The notes beneath the pieces are model-generated. The model did no database searches, was not told the DNA's origin, and was given only the letters and a program-made list of their open reading frames with translations. Positions 58,001 to 64,000 of a stretch of 64,000 nucleotides of DNA are shown here, one piece after another; within the stretch, counting starts at the first letter, position 1; every line of letters starts with the position of its first letter. The stretch comes from BRH-c54 sp036567945 (GTDB lineage Bacteria; Bacteroidota; Bacteroidia; Flavobacteriales_E; Vicingaceae). Location of the stretch: the NCBI GenBank assembly GCA_036567945.1, contig DATCTM010000048.1:1-64000 (forward strand). Reading direction: 5' to 3'. A program made the position numbers and the translations under genes.

Positions 58001-61000
58001 GAGCTTCAACAGTAACTGTAAATGTAGATTCAATTATTGGTGGTAATGGTGGTCCTTATCAAATTTCTTTTGACAATCAAGTAACTTATCAACCAACAGG
58101 AGTTTATACTTACAGCTTAAATGTTGGAGCAACTTATCAAGTTTGGGCAAGAGATACAAATGGATGTACTTCTATATCTCCTTATACTTTATCTATTGAT
58201 ACGAATGTTGCAGTTGCATCAGTAAATTTTAACACTTGTATTCCTTTTGGATCAACTACTATACCTGTTACTATAAACCCAACAGGTGGTAATGGTGGTC
58301 CATACCAAGTTTCTACTGATGGTGGAACAACTTGGACATCAGTAGGTACTTATCTAGTGAATTTAGCTGTTGATGCTACTCATAATGTTATAGTTAGAGA
58401 TACTAATAATTGTGTTTCTACAAATTATTCATTTTATATTCCTGCAGAAATCAGTTCAAACATTACCATGATTTCAGAAGTGAGTTGTTTAGGTTTTAAT
58501 GACGGAGCCTTAGACTTAACAGTAAGCGGAGGAGTACCGAATTATAATTTTGCATGGACTGGTCCATCAAGTTATACTTCATCAAGTGAAGATTTAGCAG
58601 GATTATTTGCAGGTATGTATTATGTTACCATTACTGATGATGAAGGATGTACTAAATTAGATTCTATAGAAATTACTACTGTTATAGATACCATTAACCC
58701 TACCATTACTTGTATTGGCAATCAAATAGTAAATACCTCTTCTATCTCTTGTGATTATACTGTCTCTGGAATTGCTTGGGATGCTGTCGCTACAGATAAT
58801 TGCGTAGTAAGCAACCTTTCTTATTCACTTTCCGGAGCAACAATAGGAACAGGTTCCACATTAAATAATGTAGCTTTTAATCTAGGAACAACAACTGTTA
58901 CTTGGACTGCAACAGATAGTTTACGAAATACAGCACAATGTACCTATACCATTACTGTTATTGACAACATTAATCCAAGCATAGTAGCATGTGGAGCAGG
59001 CAATCAAACAGTAAATGTAGATGCAGGACAATGTACATACACACAAACAGCCAATGTATGGGATGCCACAGCAACAGACAACTGTACTGTAAGCACCATC
59101 ACAGCAGATTTAAGTGGAGCAACAACAGCAACAGGCTTAAGCACTTTAAACGGAGTAAGCTTCAATACTGGTGTAACCACTGTATTATGGACAGTAACCG
59201 ATACAGTAGGCAACAGCACAACATGTACCTACACTATTACTGTTATTGACAACATTAATCCAAGCATAGTAGCATGTGGAGCAGGCAATCAAACCGTAAA
59301 TGTAGATGCAGGACAATGTACATACACACAAACAGCCAATGTGTGGGATGCCACAGCAACAGACAACTGTACGGTAAGCACCATCACAGCAGATTTAAGT
59401 GGAGCAACAACAGCAACAAGCTTAAGCACTTTAAATGGCGTAAGCTTCAACACAGGTGTAACCACTGTATTATGGACAGTAACCGATACAGTAGGCAACA
59501 GCACAACATGTACCTATACTATTACTGTTATTGACAACATTAATCCAAGCATAGTAGCATGTGGAGCAGGCAATCAAGTAATGGCAGCAGATTCAGGCGT
59601 GTGTACATATACCCATTTAGATAACACTTGGGATGCCACAGCAACTGATAATTGTACGGTAGATTCAATATATTACACTTTATCAGGAGCAACTTTTGGA
59701 ACAGGAACTACCTTGAATGGTGTTACTTTTAACAATGGTATTACCATGGTATTATGGACAGTAACCGATACGGTTGGTAATACAGTAACGTGTTCTTTTT
59801 CTGTAGATGTATTAGACACAGAAGCTCCTATAATTTCTAATTGTCCTACTGATATTACTGTTAGTAACGATAGTAGCGTATGTGGTGCTGTTGTAACATG
59901 GACACCTCCAACATTTACTGATAATTGTGGTGCAACCATGACAAGTACTCACAACCCGGGCGATTCTTTTATAGTAGGAACTACAGTAGTAACCTATACA
60001 GTAACTGATTCTGCCGGAAATGTATCTACTTGTACTTTTAATGTAATTGTAAATGATACGGAACTTCCAATCATTACTTGTTCGCCTCAAATCGCTTCTT
60101 GTGATTCGTTGGTAAACTTTAATGCACCAACTGCAACAGACAACTGTGGAATACTTTCAATTACCCAAATAGCAGGATTGCCTAGTGGATCAATCTTCCC
60201 GGTTGGAACTACTACCAATACTTTTGAAGTAATAGATATACATAACAATATTGCTCAATGTTCTTTTGATGTCGTTATCCATCCAACACCAATCATTTCT
60301 TCTGTATCAACAGATGTGAGTTGTTTCGGATTAAATGATGGAAGCATTGATATTACAGTAACTAACGGAACAACACCTTATACTTTCGCATGGAGTAATT
60401 CAGCCAATACTGAAGATATAGCTAACTTAGCTCCAGGTATTTATTCAGTAACTGTAACCGATTCTAACTCGTGTACGGCTACAGCTCAAGATACCATTTC
60501 AGAGCCGGCTTTATTAACGATAGTTGCAACTGATACCAACGTTACTTGTTTTGGAGGAAGCAATGGTGCTATTGATGTAACTGTTTCAGGTGGTATTGCT
60601 CCTTACACTTACTTATGGAATACCAATGATACTATAGCAGATTTAAGTAATCTTTCTGTAGGATATTATGAAGTAACCGTTACTGATTCAAATGGATGTA
60701 CAGTTAGTTATTCAACAACCATTACCTCTCCTGATTCTATAGCAATACAAACCACAGCTAATAACGCTACTTGTTTAGGTGCTAATGGAAGTGTTCAAAC
60801 ACAAGTTACTGGTGGGGTAATGCCTTACAGTTATGCTTGGTCTAATGGTGACACTACTTTAAACTTAAGCAGTGTTACAGCAGGAGTTTATACGTTAGTT
60901 GTAACAGATGCAAATGGTTGCACTGCTCAAATTACAGACACGGTTAATTCTGTTTCTAACTTGGTAGTTGAGTTGGCTACCGAAGATGTATCTTGTTATG

Positions 61001-61698
61001 GAAAAGCAGATGGTGAGATTAGAGTAATTACTACTAACGGAAATCCTCCTTATGCTTATAATTGGTCAACAGGAGATAGTACTTCTGTAGCGTCAGGATT
61101 AGATGTTGGTGGATACTATGTAATCGTAACCGATTCATTTGGTTGTCAAGACAGCTTGTATGCTACTATTTACCAACCGGATTCTTTAGTAGTTGAGTTA
61201 GATGCTTATGAATATCCTTCAGGAACAAACATTAGTTTGTATGGAGGTGAAGATGGGTCTATCGTTTCTATGGTATTTGGTGGAACTTCTCCTTATGAAT
61301 ACTTATGGTCAACAGGAGATACAACTGCTGATATTAATGATTTGAAAGCAGGTGAATACTCAGTTATTGTTACAGATGAAAATGGCTGTACTGGTTTCGC
61401 AAAAATTGTATTAACACAACCTAATGTTCTTGAGATGCCAAATGGATATTCTCCAAATGGTGATGGAAGTAACGATTTCTTTGTGATTAAAGGAGTGGAA
61501 GCTTATCCGGATAATGAGATTGTAGTATTTAACCGTTGGGGAAATATAGTTTATGAAGGTAAAAATTATAATAATGAATGGAATGGAGGTAATAAATCCG
61601 GAGAGGATTTACCTGACGGAACCTACTTTGTAATATTTAAAGTATTGTCTCCAGAAGAAATCACTTTACAAGGATATGTTGATTTAAGAAGAAAATAA
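55057..61698 (+). CDS. Giant SprB-like surface adhesin with HYR domains and T9SS type B C-terminal domain
   Basis: A 2213-residue secreted protein. A signal peptide (to about 21) is followed by a Cys-rich N-terminal region. Then come many SprB-type repeats (about 430-1000, about 1150-1215 and 1730-2130; units with DVxCxGxxNGxI and YxYxWS-TxxLxxLxxGxYxVTVTDxxGC), HYR/immunoglobulin-like domains (about 1215-1720) and the gliding-motility-associated C-terminal domain (about 2128-2213; GYSPNGDGSND, VVFNRWGNIVYEGKNYNNEWNG, LPDGTYFVIFK). The C-terminal domain is the type B signal for T9SS export. With the PorP/SprF gene next door this is a typical adhesin operon. Two HYR units are nearly identical at DNA level. 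Confidence 0.95.
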   Translation: MKQLQLILVLAFLTIKLAVTAQTKLPECNTGVPHFNIDLSTNPDSMYITPNVVRTEQCCGSPNSNDNYVSFYVKAHPDVAMIEVDIYSGANPPGDAAKYNVITGGDAFTPGICGPDINAGSPTCVTLDPSGYLKVTYYKPGSNKNQYYFKQIPKPIYPNDDTTRVGCSLPLNIYGLDNISITSINSSTGNTTLGAYNSLLSCTNCAETMFSPGLSTPAWIDYQICGSPQAAACGTYASCDTVRLYTFGELALSVNPNPASFCSGGGGVTLTATATGGDGNYTFKWKDSFGVVVSTSNVYNANSAGTFTAEVTDGLTTVLCPAEYVSVPVTIGNPPVVNAGLDQTLCATNPAALLSGSIQYATGGIWTGGNGTFSPAADSLLTVYTPTAAEISSGSVTLTLTSTGAGGGCVNDSDKVIITFSDTIFVNPSAAPIVCNGDVTTISANATGGTAPLTYVWSSGATSSSISASAGTYSVMVRDAVGCVSSSSITVIDPAPMTLTLSSTNVSTDPSCDGSASVVISGGVAPYSVLWSNSETTLTTSNTLCYGITTVTVTDTNGCVVTGSVVVNNPSCSGFNVTASSSDVDCYGGTNGTATVFPVGGTPTYTYLWNSTPNQTTQSASNLPAGNYTVTVTDDLGCVDVAGVTISQPTVITNTITHTDVTTIGGSDGSATANPQGGTPNYSYLWTPGGQTTQTASNLSSAVGGLTYYLTITDDNSCTYNDSVLVNQPPCNNFILSVNTTDVTCNGLSNGSAYIVIAHGTPPYNIVWSHGPTNVTSVTGLSSGIYSVTVTDASNCTTFQNFTITEPAPLSLSLVPTNVVCNGDKNGTIDLSVAGGTFPYKYTWKLGTTTIANHEDLVNLAPGTYSVTVTDDNKCTATGSVGITQPNKLDATAIVVDNICYGTTNASIDMTPTGGMLPYNYTWTGPSGFTSSSEDISNLNVGLYEFSFTDGNGCQSQIYQSYVNQPDTVLIANIDVPCPTPGASTVTVNVDSIIGGNGGPYQISFDNQVTYQPTGVYTYSLNVGATYQVWARDTNGCTSISPYTLSIDTNVAVASVNFNTCIPFGSTTIPVTINPTGGNGGPYQVSTDGGTTWTSVGTYLVNLAVDATHNVIVRDTNNCVSTNYSFYIPAEISSNITMISEVSCLGFNDGALDLTVSGGVPNYNFAWTGPSSYTSSSEDLAGLFAGMYYVTITDDEGCTKLDSIEITTVIDTINPTITCIGNQIVNTSSISCDYTVSGIAWDAVATDNCVVSNLSYSLSGATIGTGSTLNNVAFNLGTTTVTWTATDSLRNTAQCTYTITVIDNINPSIVACGAGNQTVNVDAGQCTYTQTANVWDATATDNCTVSTITADLSGATTATGLSTLNGVSFNTGVTTVLWTVTDTVGNSTTCTYTITVIDNINPSIVACGAGNQTVNVDAGQCTYTQTANVWDATATDNCTVSTITADLSGATTATSLSTLNGVSFNTGVTTVLWTVTDTVGNSTTCTYTITVIDNINPSIVACGAGNQVMAADSGVCTYTHLDNTWDATATDNCTVDSIYYTLSGATFGTGTTLNGVTFNNGITMVLWTVTDTVGNTVTCSFSVDVLDTEAPIISNCPTDITVSNDSSVCGAVVTWTPPTFTDNCGATMTSTHNPGDSFIVGTTVVTYTVTDSAGNVSTCTFNVIVNDTELPIITCSPQIASCDSLVNFNAPTATDNCGILSITQIAGLPSGSIFPVGTTTNTFEVIDIHNNIAQCSFDVVIHPTPIISSVSTDVSCFGLNDGSIDITVTNGTTPYTFAWSNSANTEDIANLAPGIYSVTVTDSNSCTATAQDTISEPALLTIVATDTNVTCFGGSNGAIDVTVSGGIAPYTYLWNTNDTIADLSNLSVGYYEVTVTDSNGCTVSYSTTITSPDSIAIQTTANNATCLGANGSVQTQVTGGVMPYSYAWSNGDTTLNLSSVTAGVYTLVVTDANGCTAQITDTVNSVSNLVVELATEDVSCYGKADGEIRVITTNGNPPYAYNWSTGDSTSVASGLDVGGYYVIVTDSFGCQDSLYATIYQPDSLVVELDAYEYPSGTNISLYGGEDGSIVSMVFGGTSPYEYLWSTGDTTADINDLKAGEYSVIVTDENGCTGFAKIVLTQPNVLEMPNGYSPNGDGSNDFFVIKGVEAYPDNEIVVFNRWGNIVYEGKNYNNEWNGGNKSGEDLPDGTYFVIFKVLSPEEITLQGYVDLRRK
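58951..59577 (+). repeat. Tandem 285-bp DNA repeat inside the adhesin gene
   Basis: Two full 285-bp units (58951-59235 and 59236-59520) are nearly identical by eye (roughly ten differences), and a third copy begins at 59521 and diverges after about 57 bp. Each unit encodes one 95-residue HYR-type domain. The frame is kept, so copy number can change without frameshift. Confidence 0.93.
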
Positions 61699-61809
61699 AA
61701 AATCCCATTCACATTAAAACGATTTACAATGAAACCAATTATAGATATACAAACAAAAAGAGAAGTGAAGAAATACAGTATTTATACTTCTTTTAAAACC
61801 TTTAATAAA

Positions 61810-62733
61810 ATGAATAAATTCATAATAATAGCTACGGTTGCATTATTTTGCTCCATAAACGCTAAAGCACAACAAGACCCACTGTTAACTCAATATATGT
61901 TTAACGGATTGTTTTTAAACCCGGCTTATGCAGGTACTCGTCCATATATTTCTTCTACACTTACCTACAGAAATCAATGGGTAGGATTAGAAGGTGCTCC
62001 AGAAACAGCTATTGCAGCTATTGATGGTTCACTTCCTAATGAAAAAATGGGCTTAGGAGCTATTCTCTATCACGATAGAATAGGGGTTACCAAACAAAAT
62101 ACCTTAATTCTTAATTATGCTTACAGCATTAAAACTTCTGAAACAGCAAAATTGTCCTTTGGTATTAATGCCGGATTTTCTCAATACAGTGCAAAACTTA
62201 CAGATTTAACTGTTTGGGATGATGATGTAGTTTTTGAAAGTAATTTATCGAGCAAAATTTTACCAAAATTTGGAGCCGGGGCATATTATTATGCAGAACG
62301 CTATTATGTTGGTTTTTCTGTTCCTACCTTATTTGCTTATCAGGATGATATGGACTTTAATTTTAACTTAACACAATCCTCTTTTTTAAGACGCCATTAT
62401 TTGCTTACTGCAGGTTATGTGTTTGATATCAATGAGAATTTTAAACTAAAACCATCTTTCTTAGGAAAATACGTACACCACGCACCTTTTGAGTTAGATT
62501 TCAACTTAAGTGTGTTGTATAAAGACACGTATTGGTTTGGCGTTTCTTATCGTTCAAACGATGCGTTGGCTTTAATTGTTGAATACCAAACTAACTTGAA
62601 TTTCAGATTAGGTTATTCTTATGATATCACTCTAACGGAGCTTAACAATCATTCTCACGGCTCACATGAAATAATGTTGGGAATAGACTTTGGAAAAGAT
62701 TTAGCCAAAGTAAAAACACCTCGTTTCTTTTAA
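61810..62733 (+). CDS. PorP/SprF family type IX secretion outer membrane protein
   Basis: An outer membrane protein of about 307 residues with a signal peptide (to about residue 20, INAKAQ) and the PorP/SprF landmarks QQDPLLTQYMFNGLFLNPAYAGTRPYI, TYRNQWVGLEGAPETAI and GLGAILYHDRIGVTKQ. The C-terminal part is beta-barrel-like and ends in RFF. SprF-type proteins are needed to localise or attach the partner SprB-like adhesin, here the gene upstream. I start it at ATG 61810 (MNKFIIIATVALF), because that gives a proper signal peptide; an upstream in-frame ATG lies at 61729. Confidence 0.92.
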   Translation: MNKFIIIATVALFCSINAKAQQDPLLTQYMFNGLFLNPAYAGTRPYISSTLTYRNQWVGLEGAPETAIAAIDGSLPNEKMGLGAILYHDRIGVTKQNTLILNYAYSIKTSETAKLSFGINAGFSQYSAKLTDLTVWDDDVVFESNLSSKILPKFGAGAYYYAERYYVGFSVPTLFAYQDDMDFNFNLTQSSFLRRHYLLTAGYVFDINENFKLKPSFLGKYVHHAPFELDFNLSVLYKDTYWFGVSYRSNDALALIVEYQTNLNFRLGYSYDITLTELNNHSHGSHEIMLGIDFGKDLAKVKTPRFF

Positions 62734-62765
62734 AAAGTCATTATTAAAAAAATAAATACACTACA

Positions 62766-64000
62766 ATGAGAAAAAAATTATCTATAGCCACATTAGCTTT
62801 CATCTTTATAGCTATTCTTTGGAGCTGCTCAAGTAACTACCACATAAAAAAAGGTAATTTGTATTACGATAACTTGGCGTATTCCTCTGCTATTACCCAT
62901 TACCAAAAAGCCTATGCTAAAACTAACGATGCAACTGTGGAAGAAAGATTGGCAGCATCTTATTATAAAACAAACAATATCCCTGCTGCGGAAGACACCT
63001 ATAAAAAAGCCATCAGCAGAGAAGGACACTCTCCAAAATTATATTTTAATTATGCTAAAATATTAATGGAGATGAACAAGCATAACGAAGCTATTCCTTA
63101 TTTTAAAAAGTACTTAGCTGCTTATGAGGATGATTTAATTGCTGAAATGTTGTTGGCATCTTGTGTATCAATAAACGACAGATACAGAGATACTACCTTG
63201 TATGAATTACAATCTGTTAAAGCGGATGAATTTGTAAATGCTTTTAGTGTAATTGAATACCAAGAAGGGGCTGTTTTTGTTGCTGACAAAGAAGTTTTTA
63301 GAGGGAGTAAAACTAGTCAGTGGACAGGAAACTCGTATTTAGATTTGTACGAAATTCAAAAAGATGAAGATGGGTATTGGATGGATCCTAAAGTACTAAA
63401 AGGAGACATTAACGGACGTTTTCATGAAGGTCCGGCATCATTCTCTAAAGATGGAAATACCGTTTACTTTACCAGAAGTAATTACTATAAAAGAAAAATG
63501 AAAGTAAATGAAGCCAATGAGAATAACCTGAAAATTTTTAAAGCAACGTTGGTGGATGGTAAATGGAAGAATTTAGAGGAATTCTCTTACAATAGCGATG
63601 ATTATTCTGTTGGACACCCTACGCTTTCTGACGATGAAAAAACATTATACTTTGTATCTGATATGCCAGGAGGACAAGGAGGTACAGATTTGTACAAATC
63701 TGAATTAGTTGATGGAGCTTGGAGCAAGCCTGAAAACTTAGGAACTATCGTAAACACTAAAGGCAACGAAATGTTTCCTTACATCCATACCGATGATGCG
63801 TTGTATTTTTCATCTGATGCACATAACTCTATGGGTGGTTTAGATGTATTTATTACTTACTTTAATGGAGAAGTGTGGGCTCAACCCGAAAACTTAAACT
63901 ACCCGCTAAACTCTACCAAAGATGATTTTGGTTACAACGTAAGCAAAAAGAATAGCAGTGTGGGTTTTGTTTCTTCATCGAGAACTGATGCCGATAAAAT
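62766..64000 (+). CDS. PD40/TPR repeat lipoprotein (PorE/OmpA-like, partial at right edge)
   Basis: An open reading frame from the ATG at 62766 to the window end (about 411 residues so far). The lipoprotein signal (ILWSC, Cys21) is followed by TPR-like helices (about 30-130; SSAITHYQKAYAK, AAEDTYKKAISR, EAIPYFKKYLAAYED) and PD40/WD40-like beta-propeller strands (FHEGPASFSKDGNTVYFTRSN, GHPTLSDDEKTLYFVSDMPGG, EMFPYIHTDDALYFSSDAH). Related proteins end in an OmpA-type peptidoglycan-binding domain, which would lie beyond the edge. Following an adhesin and a PorP/SprF gene, it is probably part of the T9SS surface-attachment module. Confidence 0.9.
   Translation, partial: MRKKLSIATLAFIFIAILWSCSSNYHIKKGNLYYDNLAYSSAITHYQKAYAKTNDATVEERLAASYYKTNNIPAAEDTYKKAISREGHSPKLYFNYAKILMEMNKHNEAIPYFKKYLAAYEDDLIAEMLLASCVSINDRYRDTTLYELQSVKADEFVNAFSVIEYQEGAVFVADKEVFRGSKTSQWTGNSYLDLYEIQKDEDGYWMDPKVLKGDINGRFHEGPASFSKDGNTVYFTRSNYYKRKMKVNEANENNLKIFKATLVDGKWKNLEEFSYNSDDYSVGHPTLSDDEKTLYFVSDMPGGQGGTDLYKSELVDGAWSKPENLGTIVNTKGNEMFPYIHTDDALYFSSDAHNSMGGLDVFITYFNGEVWAQPENLNYPLNSTKDDFGYNVSKKNSSVGFVSSSRTDADK

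Noticed and set aside
58989..59534. Two 86-residue plus-strand and two 71-residue minus-strand open frames with repeated sequence
   Set aside because: They are out-of-frame shadows of the 285-bp tandem repeat in the adhesin gene and have no gene-like features of their own.
58951..59577. CRISPR-like array
   Set aside because: The units are 285 bp, directly adjacent and protein-coding; there are no short repeats with unique spacers and no cas genes.
1..64000. tRNA, rRNA, riboswitch, insertion sequence or prophage
   Set aside because: I saw no cloverleaf-like or rRNA-like sequence, no transposase or integrase gene, and no recognisable riboswitch core in the gaps; a covariance-model search would be needed to exclude small RNAs.

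Overview
The window comes from an AT-rich genome of the phylum Bacteroidota, probably Flavobacteriales-like. The evidence is a giant SprB-type adhesin with a type IX secretion system (T9SS) C-terminal domain, a PorP/SprF partner, a second T9SS sorting domain, lipoproteins ending in SC or AC, TAnnTTTG promoter elements and starts without Shine-Dalgarno sequences. I saw no tRNA, rRNA, CRISPR array, transposase or integrase.

Positions 1-20133 (minus strand) form a denitrification island. It has a copper nitrite reductase with a fused cytochrome c (nirK), a FGE-sulfatase-like protein and an SCO copper chaperone. Next come a HmuY-like/TonB/T9SS uptake module with a small cytochrome, a cytochrome cd1 nitrite reductase (nirS), and a nitric oxide reductase cluster (norC norB norQ / sulP / carbonic anhydrase / norD norE norF). 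The last block is a regulatory and repair operon (di-iron repair protein, Rrf2/NsrR-like regulator, cytochrome c, Crp/Fnr-like regulator). Having both NirK and NirS side by side is unusual. No heme d1 biosynthesis gene and no nosZ lie in the window.

Positions 20407-45575 form an anaerobic aromatic-degradation island that reads as two divergent operons. The minus-strand operon carries a complete class I ATP-dependent benzoyl-CoA reductase (bcrC-bcrB-bcrA-bcrD), an acyl/aryl-CoA ligase, a lone HgdB-family protein with an activator ATPase fused to a ketopantoate-reductase domain, a thiolase, the ring-modifying enzymes Had, Oah and Dch, a 3-hydroxyacyl-CoA dehydrogenase/enoyl-CoA hydratase fusion, and a 2-oxoacid:ferredoxin oxidoreductase (korA korB). 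The plus-strand operon carries molybdenum-cofactor maturation genes, an SDR, and a 4-hydroxybenzoyl-CoA reductase in which the 2Fe-2S and molybdenum subunits are fused (HcrC-HcrA), followed by HcrB with its extra 4Fe-4S loop. The likely route is 4-hydroxybenzoyl-CoA to benzoyl-CoA, dearomatisation, ring opening and beta-oxidation. Denitrification next door would be the electron sink and KorAB the low-potential donor. Fnr-type palindromes occur before nirK, norC, (imperfectly) nirS and between the two aromatic operons, which suggests one anoxic switch. A second 20-bp motif is shared by nirS, norC and the repair operon.

Positions 45689-64000 are more ordinary: two hemerythrin proteins, a YhcC-like radical SAM protein, a small Cys-rich lipoprotein, a DPP-IV-like peptidase with a peptide transporter, a thioredoxin-fold protein, an oxidative-stress block (sodA, peroxiredoxin, Fur/PerR-like regulator with a 25-bp palindromic operator), and the T9SS adhesin, PorP/SprF and PD40 lipoprotein operon that runs off the right edge.
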